Shown: positions 35,473-43,956, counted from the first letter of the stretch. The stretch is 64,000 nt of DNA from JAABSX01 sp964480455 (GCA_964480455.1 CAYZQI010000001.1:39313-103312), one strand, 5' to 3'. A program made the numbers and translations. Notes: generated by a model from the letters alone, not told the origin.

Positions 35473-35925
35473 TCAATAGACCACTTTGTATAAATCTTTG
35501 TAGTGGCGTGCAAATTCAAAAAACTCTATCTGCTCCTTTTCTAGAGTTCTGTACCATTGTTTTTGAGCGTATGTATAAGAGATATAAGCCAAACTACCAT
35601 CAAAATAAAGTGTTCCTTCCATAATGAGTCTTTGCTGTCTTTGCTTTTTGAACAAAACCTTGGCGTATTTTTTACATTTTTTAGAAGTAATGCAAGGTGA
35701 TTGGCTGTATTTTTCTTTTGAAAAACGATTGAGTATTTTTTTTATACGCCCCTTTGAACCAATAGAAAGTGTGTCTTGTAGCTGCGCCGACCCATCATAA
35801 AAAATAACCTCCACAGTATCTATTCCCGCCAATTGCTGCCTAAGTGTATCAGGGTAGCAAGCCACCAAAAAAGGAGCAAAAAATAAAAAGAGGCAATTGT
35901 AAATGTTTTTTTTGTATTTAAACAT
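35473..35925 (-). CDS. Small predicted lipoprotein, unknown function
   Basis: 150 aa from the ATG at 35925. The signal peptide (NIYNCLFLFFAPFLVAC) ends in a lipobox LVAC, so Cys near residue 22 would be lipidated. The mature part has YPDTLRQQLAGIDTVEVIFYDG and a basic middle (ITSKKCKKYAKVLFKKQRQQR), with no known domain. The upstream ATG at 35961 would place 12 extra residues before the signal peptide and is less likely. Confidence 0.7.
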   Translation of the reverse strand: MFKYKKNIYNCLFLFFAPFLVACYPDTLRQQLAGIDTVEVIFYDGSAQLQDTLSIGSKGRIKKILNRFSKEKYSQSPCITSKKCKKYAKVLFKKQRQQRLIMEGTLYFDGSLAYISYTYAQKQWYRTLEKEQIEFFEFARHYKDLYKVVY

Positions 35926-36106
35926 AATCTTTTTGACAAATGGAAACAAAAACCAATGCACTAGGTTAAAACAACATAAAATTTACTTGAAAAAGGAAAA
36001 AATATCGTTCCGTGAAACAAAGTTTAGCTTTTTATGTTGTATTTTTGTATTACTTATAATCAGTCTAAATAAAGAATAAAGACGAACCTAATTTTTTAAA
36101 ATTACT

Positions 36107-37552
36107 ATGGCAAAAGAAACTGAAATATTAGAACAACATATTAATTCAGATTATAAATATGGTTGGGAAACAATCATAGAAATGGATTCCGCACCCAAAG
36201 GGCTTAACGAAGATATCATCAGATTTATCTCTGTCAAAAAAGAAGAACCTGAGTGGATGCTCGAGTGGCGTTTGAATGCTTACCGCCATTGGCTTACTAT
36301 GAAAGAACCCACTTGGGCAAATGTTAAGTATCCCGAGATAAATTATCAAGATGCTATTTATTATGCAGCACCTAAACAAACTGTGAAGCCTAAAAGCCTT
36401 GACGAAGTTGACCCTGAGCTTTTGGCTACTTTTGAAAAATTGGGTATTTCACTCAACGAACAGAAAAGACTCACAGGTGTAGCCGTAGATGCCGTTATTG
36501 ACAGTATTTCTATTGGTACTACTTTCAAAGAGAAATTGGGAGAAATGGGTATTATTTTTTGCTCTATGAGCGAAGCAATCCAAGAACACCCTGAGTTGGT
36601 GCGTAAATACTTGGGGAAAGTTATCCCTACCAATGATAACTACTTTGCCGCACTTAATTCTGCTGTATTTAGTGATGGTTCTTTCTGTTACATTCCAAAA
36701 GGAGTACGTTGCCCTATGGAGCTATCTACTTATTTCCGCATCAACGCTGCAAATACAGGTCAGTTTGAAAGAACACTCCTCGTGGCTGATTCAGGAAGTT
36801 ATGTAAGCTATTTAGAGGGCTGTACTGCACCTATGCGCGATGAAAATCAAATGCACGCTGCCGTGGTAGAATTGATTGCGATGGATGATGCCGAAATTAA
36901 ATATTCTACTGTACAAAATTGGTATCCTGGTGATAAAGAAGGGAAAGGTGGAATTTATAATTTTGTAACCAAGCGTGGTATCTGCGAAGGTAAAAATTCA
37001 AAAATATCTTGGACACAAGTAGAAACAGGTTCTGCCATCACTTGGAAATACCCTAGCTGTGTTCTAAAAGGCGATAATTCTATTGGAGAGTTTTACTCTG
37101 TGGCAGTTACCAACAATCACCAACAAGCTGACACAGGTACAAAAATGATACATATTGGTAAAAACACTAAAAGTCGTATTGTATCAAAAGGTATCTCAGC
37201 AGGTAAAAGCCAAAACTCTTACCGTGGGCAAGTAAAAGTATTCAAACGTGCCGAAAATGCACGCAATTTCTCTCAATGCGACTCCTTACTGATGGGCGAC
37301 CGCTGTGGAGCGCATACTTTCCCTTACATTGAAATTGATAACCACACAGGCATTGTAGAACACGAAGCCACTACTTCTAAAATAGGCGAAGACCAACTTT
37401 TCTACTGTACACAGCGTGGCATAGACCCCGAAACTGCCGTAGCACTCATTGTGAATGGCTATGCCAAAGAGGTTCTCAAGCAATTGCCAATGGAGTTTGC
37501 CGTAGAAGCACAAAAACTTCTCGCCATCAGCCTAGAAGGAAGTGTAGGTTAA
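36107..37552 (+). CDS. sufB: Fe-S cluster assembly scaffold SufB
   Basis: SufB, with SufC and SufD, forms the scaffold that builds Fe-S clusters. The 481-aa protein is full length, with the usual SufB start (LEQHINSDYKYGWETII), YIPKGVRCPMELSTYFRIN, SYVSYLEGCTAPMRDENQMHAAVVEL (near 240-265) and SFCYIPKG. The C-terminal conserved Cys/Glu region is SQCDSLLMGDRCGAHTFPYIEI (near 390). No sufC, sufD or sufS follows; the next 450 bp hold a terminator and a miniature element. A TATTTTTG box at 36040-36047 may be the -7 element. Confidence 0.96.
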   Translation: MAKETEILEQHINSDYKYGWETIIEMDSAPKGLNEDIIRFISVKKEEPEWMLEWRLNAYRHWLTMKEPTWANVKYPEINYQDAIYYAAPKQTVKPKSLDEVDPELLATFEKLGISLNEQKRLTGVAVDAVIDSISIGTTFKEKLGEMGIIFCSMSEAIQEHPELVRKYLGKVIPTNDNYFAALNSAVFSDGSFCYIPKGVRCPMELSTYFRINAANTGQFERTLLVADSGSYVSYLEGCTAPMRDENQMHAAVVELIAMDDAEIKYSTVQNWYPGDKEGKGGIYNFVTKRGICEGKNSKISWTQVETGSAITWKYPSCVLKGDNSIGEFYSVAVTNNHQQADTGTKMIHIGKNTKSRIVSKGISAGKSQNSYRGQVKVFKRAENARNFSQCDSLLMGDRCGAHTFPYIEIDNHTGIVEHEATTSKIGEDQLFYCTQRGIDPETAVALIVNGYAKEVLKQLPMEFAVEAQKLLAISLEGSVG

Positions 37553-37607
37553 AACTTGTAACTACTAATCTATCAGATTTATAATGTGCCTAAGAAGCAC
37601 ACAACGC

Positions 37608-37647
37608 AAAGCATCTTGGTTTGAATAAACTAAGGTGCTTTTTTTAT
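37608..37647 (+). terminator. sufB intrinsic terminator
   Basis: AAAGCATCTTGGTTT / AAACTAAGGTGCTTT stem (two wobble or mismatch positions) with a T-run. Confirms that sufB is the last gene of its transcript. Confidence 0.7.
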
Positions 37648-37718
37648 ACTTTTTATGCTGAAAATCAACCAATATCCAAAAATCAGTTTTTAACTCAAAA
37701 AAAATAACTATCTTGTAA

Positions 37719-37945
37719 CAATGGTTCGCTAAATTTTAGAACCATTATATCACCTCTGTATAGGTGTTTTTAAATTTATATTGCTGATTATCAATGCTTT
37801 AAAATTTAGCTGTATAGGTACTGCATTTTTCTCAAACTCTGAAAACTTCTTTGAGTTTGAGAAAAATGGCTTTACAAACTGTCAAATACTGACTGATAAT
37901 CTTAAAACAGACATCTATCGAGTGATAAAACTTAGCGAACTATTG
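37719..37945. mobile_element. 227-bp miniature element, family 2, with TTGTAA target duplication
   Basis: Terminal inverted repeats match at 18 of 20 bases (left end CAATGGTTCGCTAAATTTTA). A perfect 6-bp direct repeat TTGTAA flanks both ends (37713-37718 and 37946-37951). The interior carries a hairpin, CATTTTTCTCAAACT / AGTTTGAGAAAAATG. No ORF. It lies between the sufB terminator and the ECF sigma gene. Confidence 0.85.
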
Positions 37946-38018
37946 TTGTAATGAACACGCAACTTACAAGTAAACTTATTCATTACTTTCAGATTCTATT
38001 ACTAAAACAACACAGACC

Positions 38019-38567
38019 GTGCATCTATTATCAGATGAACATATTATGGCAAAAGTAGCTCAAGGGCAAATTGAGCAATTGGCACTCTTGTTTGAGCGAT
38101 ACCACGTGCGATTGTATAATTTTTATATGCGTACTACTGCCGACCCCGACCTGAGCCAAGACCTTGTGCAGATGGTGTTTGAGCGAATCCTAAAATACAA
38201 GCATTCTTACAAAGAGGCTGCCCCTTTCAAAGCTTGGTTTTATAGAATTGCCAGAAATGTCAAAATTGATTATTTTAAAAAGAAAAAAGTAGATACCAAT
38301 TCACTTGATGAGGTATATGCCGAGAGAAACCTAAAAATCTCAGAACCCGGAGGGCAAGGAATAGAACAAGATGAAAAAATAAAAATTTTATATGAATCGC
38401 TCGCTCAACTGCCTGATGACAAAAGGGAAATTTTAGTACTGAGCCAAATAGAGGAGCTAGAATACAAAGAAATCGCGAGAATATTTGAAATCACAGAAAA
38501 CAGTGCTAGGGTGAAAGTACACCGTGCACTCAACGCCTTAAAGGAGGTTTTCCACAAAAAATATTAG
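38019..38567 (+). CDS. ECF-type RNA polymerase sigma factor
   Basis: 182 aa. Region 2 (LALLFERYHVRLYNFYMRTTADPDLSQDLVQMVFERILKY) and region 4 (LAQLPDDKREILVLSQIEELEYKEIARIFEITENSARVKVHRAL) are both clear. It directs transcription of a specific regulon, held in check by an anti-sigma factor, probably the next gene (72 bp on). The GTG start at 38019 gives the usual ECF N-terminus (LLSDEHIMAKVAQG); the ATG at 38046 would cut it short. The upstream DNA is the family-2 miniature element, so the promoter lies inside or beside it. Confidence 0.92.
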   Translation: MHLLSDEHIMAKVAQGQIEQLALLFERYHVRLYNFYMRTTADPDLSQDLVQMVFERILKYKHSYKEAAPFKAWFYRIARNVKIDYFKKKKVDTNSLDEVYAERNLKISEPGGQGIEQDEKIKILYESLAQLPDDKREILVLSQIEELEYKEIARIFEITENSARVKVHRALNALKEVFHKKY

Positions 38568-38639
38568 ACATTAAAAAAACACGGATAAAATATCCAAAAA
38601 AAACCTCAAAATTGGTTATGACCCCTGATTGCTAAAAAG

Positions 38640-39764
38640 ATGAAATACGAAGAGATAGAACCTTATTTGATAGATTTTATAAAAGGTCAAGCTGATGAAG
38701 CCACAGAATACCGCATCAAGGCTTATCTTCAGCAGAATCCTGACTTTCAAGAAGAGCTTGACGAGCTGCAGACTACCCTTGAATATACTCAAGAACTACC
38801 TCTAGCCACACCGCCACCTTCTATGAAATTAGATTTTTATGCCATGCTCAAACAAGCAAAAGCAACACAAGAAAAACAAGCTCCGAAGGTAAATTGGTGG
38901 ACAAACCTCCAAAATGATTGGTTGCGTGGCTTTGCCGTAGCAAGCGTAGTAGTACTTGTATTCTTTACAGGATATTGGTCTTCTACTTGGTTACAGCCAG
39001 ATTTTGCTACAGAAACGCAAAAAGAAGTAAGCCTACAAACTACCCCCAAGGAAAACAATACCTTAGAAGAATTAAATGAAGAAAGCGCAGACGAGGAAAG
39101 CATCACCGAGGAAGAAACACTTGAACAGCCCTCAGACAATGAAAAACAGGCCGAAGGGCTAAGAGAAAGTACTCAAAATACAGCATTGGCAACTGAAAAC
39201 ACGAATCTGATAGCTCAAAAGAAAGAAAAATTAGGCATCGTAAAAGACAATACAAAAGAAGATATGCAAGTTCGCGAAGAGCAAGATTTCTCAGAAGTAT
39301 GGATTCAAGCTGATACACAAAGAACTCAAAAAGAAAAAGATGTATATTCAGAAAGAGTTGGCTCGCCCACACTGAGCAACAGCAATTACCAAGATACCTC
39401 AGAAATAGCAAGAGAAAACTTAGGAAATTCTAACAGGAAAAATACCAACAGCAGAAGCAAAAAAATGTCAAAACAAAGTTCAGCACATATCATTGAAGAT
39501 TTTAAAAATGGTTCTAGTTTGTCGGTAAGGTTGGCAAGTTTAAAGCAATTAGAAGTTAATGTTTTAGAAGATAAAACAATTCAAGATGTCTTATTTGAGC
39601 AACTCAAAAAAGAGCAAGATACCGAGGTACAACTCGCTATTTTGAATGTAATTGAGGCTAAAAAACTTAAAAGAGCTAAAAAAACACTCAAAACCCTGCT
39701 CAAAGACTCTGAAACAAATGCCAACCTAAAGCAAAGAATACAAAACGTGTTGAAAGGACTGTAA
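38640..39764 (+). CDS. Membrane-spanning anti-sigma factor with HEAT-like C-terminus
   Basis: 374 aa. The N-terminal ~80 residues (MKYEEIEPYLIDFIKGQADE ... LQQNPDFQEELDEL) match the cytosolic anti-sigma zinc-less type in Bacteroidota. One membrane segment at ~100-118 (GFAVASVVVLVFFTGYWSS). Then a long low-complexity acidic, Gln/Glu/Asn-rich linker (125-270). A C-terminal helical repeat region (285-374: SVRLASLKQLEVNVLEDKTIQ, EVQLAILNVIEAKKLKRA) looks HEAT-like. Its topology places the repeat outside the cytosol, as a possible signal-sensing domain. Confidence 0.8.
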   Translation: MKYEEIEPYLIDFIKGQADEATEYRIKAYLQQNPDFQEELDELQTTLEYTQELPLATPPPSMKLDFYAMLKQAKATQEKQAPKVNWWTNLQNDWLRGFAVASVVVLVFFTGYWSSTWLQPDFATETQKEVSLQTTPKENNTLEELNEESADEESITEEETLEQPSDNEKQAEGLRESTQNTALATENTNLIAQKKEKLGIVKDNTKEDMQVREEQDFSEVWIQADTQRTQKEKDVYSERVGSPTLSNSNYQDTSEIARENLGNSNRKNTNSRSKKMSKQSSAHIIEDFKNGSSLSVRLASLKQLEVNVLEDKTIQDVLFEQLKKEQDTEVQLAILNVIEAKKLKRAKKTLKTLLKDSETNANLKQRIQNVLKGL

Positions 39765-39772
39765 ACATATTT

Positions 39773-39892
39773 GGTTGTCTGACAATTTTTGTAGAAATCT
39801 GTAGCAGCGGACTTCCAGTTCGCTGGCATTTATGTTCTAAACAGTATTTAGCTCATCTTATCGCACACAATCACAAAAATTGTCAAAGAATC
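39773..39892. mobile_element. Miniature inverted-repeat element, family 1, copy D (120 bp)
   Basis: Flanked by a perfect 8-bp target duplication ACATATTT (39765-39772 and 39893-39900). The left duplication begins directly after the anti-sigma stop codon. Ends are GGTTGTCTGACAATTTTTGT and ACAAAAATTGTCAAAGAATC. Almost the exact reverse complement of copy B. Confidence 0.9.
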
Positions 39893-39919
39893 ACATATTT
39901 ATCCAAGAGCTTGTCAGAT

Positions 39920-39957
39920 TTTAGTTAAAAATGAAATTTGGTTATACAAATCTGACA
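39920..39957. repeat. Inverted repeat with TGTCAGATTT arms
   Basis: TGTCAGATTT and AAATCTGACA, separated by about 24 bp, directly right of copy D. It resembles the small dispersed palindromes common in Bacteroidota genomes. No T-run. Confidence 0.4.
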
Positions 39958-40072
39958 GGTTTATTTATTTGGCAAAGGTCTTTGCTTTGGGTGTTAAAAC
40001 AGACGCAAATCCGTTTCAGGATTTGAGCTTTCAAAAACTACCCTCCAGTTACTTCTACAAACTCCTCAGCTA

Positions 40073-40103
40073 TTTGTAAAAGCCGTTCTACTGCTTATCT
40101 TTG
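40073..40103 (+). promoter_or_regulatory. Promoter of the LD-carboxypeptidase gene
   Basis: TTTG (40073-40076), 19-bp spacer, TATCTTTG (40096-40103): an exact consensus match, 28 bp before the ATG. Confidence 0.65.
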
Positions 40104-40131
40104 CGGGCAAAATGATAAACTTTTGTAACGT

Positions 40132-41025
40132 ATGATAAGACCCCAAGACCTAAAACAAGGTAGCAGAGTAGGCATTATAGCACCCGCCAATAAAGTAAGC
40201 CGCCAAGACCTAGAGATGGCAATTCATATCCTCGAGAGTTGGGGGCTCGAGGTAGTATTGGGAAAATATCTTTTTCACTCTTATAACCAATTTGCAGGTA
40301 CAGATGCAGAGCGTACTGCCGACCTACAAAATATGTTGGATAGAACTGACATACAGGCAATTATCTGTGCAAGGGGAGGCTATGGCACAGTCAGAGTAGT
40401 AGATAAACTAGATTTTTCGGGCTTTATGCAATCACCCAAATGGATAGTGGGTTTTAGCGACATTACCGTTCTTCATTGCCATTTATACAACCTGGGGGTA
40501 GAGAGTATCCATGGAGTAATGCCTTTGCTTTTTCCTAAACAAACCGAGCAGACCATAGAAAGCCTACACCAAGTGCTCTTTGGCAATGAGGCAGTGCTGG
40601 AAGTCAGGCCTCACCCGCTCAATCAGCTAGGTATGGCCTCAGGCGAAATGATAGGTGGCAATCTATCACTTTTTGCCAGTACAATAGGAACAGTATCAGA
40701 GGTAGAAACCCAAGGGAAAATCTTATTCTTAGAAGATGTAAATGAATACATGTATCACCTAGACCGAATGTTGATACACCTTGACCGTGCAGGTAAACTA
40801 GCGAATTTGGCAGGGCTTGTGATAGGGCAATTTAGTGAAATCAAAGAGAATGAAATTACCTTTGGCTTGACGGTCAATGAAATCATTGTAGAACTTGTCA
40901 GAAATTATGAGTATCCCGTGTGTTATGATTTCCCTGTGGGGCATGAAATCCACAACCTCAGTATGGTCTGTGGGCGTATAGGCAAACTACAAGTAAATGC
41001 GAATGAAGTATGCTTATCATTTTAA
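40132..41025 (+). CDS. LD-carboxypeptidase (peptidase family S66)
   Basis: 297 aa. It trims the terminal D-Ala from murein tetrapeptides during recycling. Visible motifs: VGIIAPANKVSRQDLEMA (near residue 13), the nucleophile region ICARGGYGTVRVVDKLDF (Ser in the classic GGYGS motif is replaced by Thr here, see findings), WIVGFSDITVLH (near 104) and the catalytic Glu/His region ILFLEDVNEYMYHLDRML (near 203) and YDFPVGHEIHNLSMVCG (near 265). Transcribed alone from its own promoter. Confidence 0.88.
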   Translation: MIRPQDLKQGSRVGIIAPANKVSRQDLEMAIHILESWGLEVVLGKYLFHSYNQFAGTDAERTADLQNMLDRTDIQAIICARGGYGTVRVVDKLDFSGFMQSPKWIVGFSDITVLHCHLYNLGVESIHGVMPLLFPKQTEQTIESLHQVLFGNEAVLEVRPHPLNQLGMASGEMIGGNLSLFASTIGTVSEVETQGKILFLEDVNEYMYHLDRMLIHLDRAGKLANLAGLVIGQFSEIKENEITFGLTVNEIIVELVRNYEYPVCYDFPVGHEIHNLSMVCGRIGKLQVNANEVCLSF

Positions 41026-41268
41026 ATGAATAAAAATCAAACAAACTAAGCCTCTACTTTCTGTAAACAATCAAAACCCATTGATTGTCACCCAATAACT
41101 AAGCTCTTGATAAATGTTTAAGAATGTTTCTAAATACCAAAAAATTCACAAAAACAATGGAAAAGTTCATTTTTTTCTTTACTTTCGCATACTAAAAAAA
41201 TACTCTGCATACCGACTATTTTTATGAAAAGACAGAAACAAAACCTTTACACGAATTATTTTGCCAAC

Positions 41269-41302
41269 AAAAAAGCCTCAAAACAAAAAGTTTCAAGGCT
41301 TG
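41269..41302 (-). terminator. Terminator of the tRNA-Phe transcript
   Basis: On the - strand: AAGCCTTGAAAC and GTTTTGAGGCTT arms followed by a T6 run, just after the tRNA 3' end. Confidence 0.6.
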
Positions 41303-41306
41303 TAAG

Positions 41307-41379
41307 TGGTGATACTCGGATTCGAACCAAGGACACACGGATTTTCAGTCCGATGCTCTACCAACTGAGCTATATCACC
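41307..41379 (-). tRNA. tRNA-Phe (anticodon GAA), downstream copy
   Basis: 73 nt without encoded CCA. 7-bp acceptor stem GGTGATA / TATCACC, D-arm GCTCAGTTGGTAGAGC, anticodon arm CGGACTGAAAATCCG and T-arm GGTTCGAATCC. Discriminator A. Confidence 0.95.
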
Positions 41380-41404
41380 AAGCTAGCAAATTCTTTTAAA
41401 GAAG

Positions 41405-41577
41405 TGGTGATACTCGGATTCGAACCAAGGACACACGGATTTTCAGTCCGATGCTCNNNNNNNNNNNNNNNNNNNNNNNNNNNNNNNNNNNNNNNNNNNN
41501 NNNNNNNNNNNNNNNNNNNNNNNNNNNNNNNNNNNNNNNNNNNNNNNNNNNNNNNNTACCAACTGAGCTATATCACC
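41405..41577 (-). tRNA. tRNA-Phe (GAA), second copy interrupted by an assembly gap
   Basis: Both halves are present: 5' half at 41557-41577 (acceptor and D-arm start), 3' half at 41405-41456 (anticodon to acceptor), separated by exactly 100 N (41457-41556). The break lies in the D-arm at the same base in which the first copy is intact. Either one tRNA with a placeholder gap or two or more collapsed tandem copies. Confidence 0.75.
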
Positions 41578-41680
41578 ATTGAATTGGGTTGCAAAACTAT
41601 ATACTAAATTCTATATTGCAAATTTTTATTCAAAAAAAATTCAAATATATTTTTAATCAGATAAACTAAACGATAAAACA

Positions 41681-43021
41681 ATGAATTTTTTACCTCAAAT
41701 TATATTTTTAATAGCCTTTGGCATTACGACCTACTTGGTAAGCAAGCGAGTACGTCAGATTAGCCAAAATATTTTGATGGGCCGCCCCGCAGGACGCAAA
41801 GGTCAAGCAAGTAAACGCCTACAGACTATGGCACTCATAGCCCTAGGCCAGAAAAAGATGTTTACACGCCCCCTGGCAGGTTTAATGCACTTTATTATCT
41901 ATGCTGGTTTTGTACTTATCAATGTAGAAGTATTGGAGATTATCATAGATGGTTTGGCTGGTACACACCGCATATTTGCCTACATTTTGCCTGTTAGTTT
42001 GTATGCCTTTCTGATTAGTTTCTTTGAGTTTTTGGCAGTAGGCGTAATGTTAAGCTGCGTGGTCTTTTTGGTAAGGCGCAATGTCCTAAAACTACCTCGC
42101 TTCTGGAAGCCCGAAATGAAAGGCTGGCCAGCCCTAGACGCCAACTTGATTTTGATTATAGAGATTGTGCTCATGATGTTCATCCTTACTATGAACGCTG
42201 CTGACCAAGTGCTTCAGACACGTGAGTTTGCAGACAATCACTACACAACTACGGGTACATTTGCGTTTAGCCAATTGCTAGTGCCTGTACTAACAGGTAT
42301 AGAAAGCAACAGCACGCTTATCTTTGTAGAGCGTTTTGGCTGGTGGGCGCACATCCTGGGGATTTTTGCCTTTGCCTTTTATGTAACCTACTCTAAGCAC
42401 CTCCACATTGCATTGGCTTTCCCCAATACCTATTTTTCTAATCTTGAGCCAAAAGGCAAAATAGAGAATATGCCTGCTGTTACCAAAGAAGTAAAAATAG
42501 CCATGGGCTTGATGGAAGATGACGGAAGCACAGACGAAATAGGCAAATTTGGCGCAAAAGATGTCAATGACCTCACTTGGAAAAATCTCATGGATGCATA
42601 CTCTTGTACGGAATGTGGTCGCTGTACTTCGCAGTGTCCCGCCAACATCACAGGTAAAAAACTCTCACCACGCAAAGTGATGATGGATACTCGCGACCGC
42701 CTAGAAGAAGTAGGTAGCTATCGCACAAGTGGCAAAACCGTAGAAGAAGCCCTCTCAATGGGTGAAACACTCTACAGCGACCAATACATCTCAAGAGAAG
42801 AACTGATGGCCTGTACTACTTGCAATGCCTGCGCGGAGGCTTGCCCAATCAATATTGACCCACTTTCTATCATTGTGCAAATGCGACAATACATCGCTAT
42901 GGAAGAAGCTGATGCACCCGCCTCTTGGAACATGGTCTTCTCAAATATTGAGAACAACTTAGCCCCTTGGCAGTTTTCACCTGCTGACCGTGCTAATTGG
43001 ATAGCAGATGTAGAGAAATAA
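41681..43021 (+). CDS. Membrane-bound (Fe-S) protein, HdrC-like
   Basis: 446 aa. The N-terminal 260 residues have five to six membrane helices (near 3-20, 62-85, 95-125, 155-175, 222-245), like a heme b or quinone-facing NarI-type domain. The C-terminal part has two [4Fe-4S] motifs: CTECGRCTSQCP (near 309) and CTTCNACAEACP (near 382). This layout matches HdrC/DsrMK-type quinone-linked electron carriers. The next gene encodes an HdrB-like CCG protein, 75 bp on, so the two form a membrane redox complex. Electron donor and acceptor are unknown. Confidence 0.88.
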   Translation: MNFLPQIIFLIAFGITTYLVSKRVRQISQNILMGRPAGRKGQASKRLQTMALIALGQKKMFTRPLAGLMHFIIYAGFVLINVEVLEIIIDGLAGTHRIFAYILPVSLYAFLISFFEFLAVGVMLSCVVFLVRRNVLKLPRFWKPEMKGWPALDANLILIIEIVLMMFILTMNAADQVLQTREFADNHYTTTGTFAFSQLLVPVLTGIESNSTLIFVERFGWWAHILGIFAFAFYVTYSKHLHIALAFPNTYFSNLEPKGKIENMPAVTKEVKIAMGLMEDDGSTDEIGKFGAKDVNDLTWKNLMDAYSCTECGRCTSQCPANITGKKLSPRKVMMDTRDRLEEVGSYRTSGKTVEEALSMGETLYSDQYISREELMACTTCNACAEACPINIDPLSIIVQMRQYIAMEEADAPASWNMVFSNIENNLAPWQFSPADRANWIADVEK

Positions 43022-43034
43022 TAAGGACTTCCAG

Positions 43035-43058
43035 CCCCCTAAACCCTCCGAAAGGGGG
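43035..43058. repeat. C-rich hairpin between the Fe-S genes
   Basis: CCCCCT ... AGGGGG around a 12-nt loop in the spacer of the two Fe-S genes. Similar C5/G5 hairpins are frequent in Bacteroidota intergenic DNA. No T-run, so it may stabilise or modulate the upstream message instead of ending it. Confidence 0.5.
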
Positions 43059-43096
43059 ACTTTAAAAAAAAGTAAAATTAAAATTGAAAATAACTT

Positions 43097-43897
43097 ATGA
43101 GCGAAACAACCACATTTAAAGTGCCATTGATGGCAGATTTGGCAGCCGAAGGAAAAACACCCGAAGTGCTTTTTTGGGTAGGTTGTGCAGGTTCTTTTGA
43201 TGATAGATACAAAAAAGTAACCGTAGCCTTTGTGAAAATTTTAAATAAAGTAGGCATTGACTTTGCAATTTTGGGTACAGAAGAGGCTTGTACTGGCGAC
43301 CCCGCCAAGCGAGCAGGCAATGAGTTCTTGTTTCAGATGCAAGCCGTACAAAATATTGAGGTAATGAATGGCTATGGAGTCAAAAAAATAGTTACTGCTT
43401 GTCCGCATTGCTTTAACACCATCAAAAATGAGTACCCACAGCTCGGCGGCGAGTATGAGGTGATTCATCATTCTACTTTCTTACAGCAACTTATCAATGA
43501 AGGTAAAGTAAAGATGAAAGAGGAAGGCGATTTTAAAGGTAAGCGGATTACCTACCACGACTCTTGCTACCTTGGGCGTGCCAATGACATCTACGAAGCA
43601 CCGCGCGATGTACTCAAAATGCTTGATGCTGACCTTGTAGAGATGAAAAGCTGCCGCACCAAAGGGCTTTGCTGTGGTGCTGGAGGCGCACAAATGTTTA
43701 AAGATGCCGAAAAAGGCAAGAAAGAAGTAAGCCAAGAACGTATGGAACAAGCCATAGAAGCAAAAGCACAAATTGTATCTGTAGCCTGTCCGTTTTGTAT
43801 GGTGATGATGACAGACGGCACAAAGCAAACAGGCAAAGAAAAGGAAATCAAAGTCTATGACATTGCCGAGCTAGTAGCGCAAGCTGAAGGTTTGTAA
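43097..43897 (+). CDS. CCG-domain (Fe-S) protein, HdrB-like
   Basis: 266 aa. Two cysteine-rich CCG domains: VGCAGSFDDRYKKV ... CPHCFNTIKNEYP (first, near 24-118), and HDSCYLGRANDIYEAPR ... CCGAGGAQMF ... CPFCMVMM (second, near 155-250). In HdrB these ligate a noncubane or [4Fe-4S] cluster. It acts with the HdrC-like membrane protein encoded just upstream. Related CCG proteins are also found in lactate and glycolate oxidases, but no flavoprotein gene is adjacent here. Confidence 0.9.
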   Translation: MSETTTFKVPLMADLAAEGKTPEVLFWVGCAGSFDDRYKKVTVAFVKILNKVGIDFAILGTEEACTGDPAKRAGNEFLFQMQAVQNIEVMNGYGVKKIVTACPHCFNTIKNEYPQLGGEYEVIHHSTFLQQLINEGKVKMKEEGDFKGKRITYHDSCYLGRANDIYEAPRDVLKMLDADLVEMKSCRTKGLCCGAGGAQMFKDAEKGKKEVSQERMEQAIEAKAQIVSVACPFCMVMMTDGTKQTGKEKEIKVYDIAELVAQAEGL

Positions 43898-43911
43898 TAA
43901 GTAAAAAAATA

Positions 43912-43956
43912 TTTATCAAGCAAGGTAGTTACAAGCCTTTCGCCTTGCTTGATAAA
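43912..43956. terminator. Bidirectional terminator between the HdrB-like and DUF4199 genes
   Basis: 14-bp perfect stem TTTATCAAGCAAGG / CCTTGCTTGATAAA with a 17-nt loop. On the - strand it is followed by a T-rich tract. Lies between convergent genes. Confidence 0.65.

Noticed and set aside
41224..41607. 127-codon + strand frame through the tRNA region
   Set aside because: It reads the antisense of tRNA-Phe and crosses the 100 N; not a gene.
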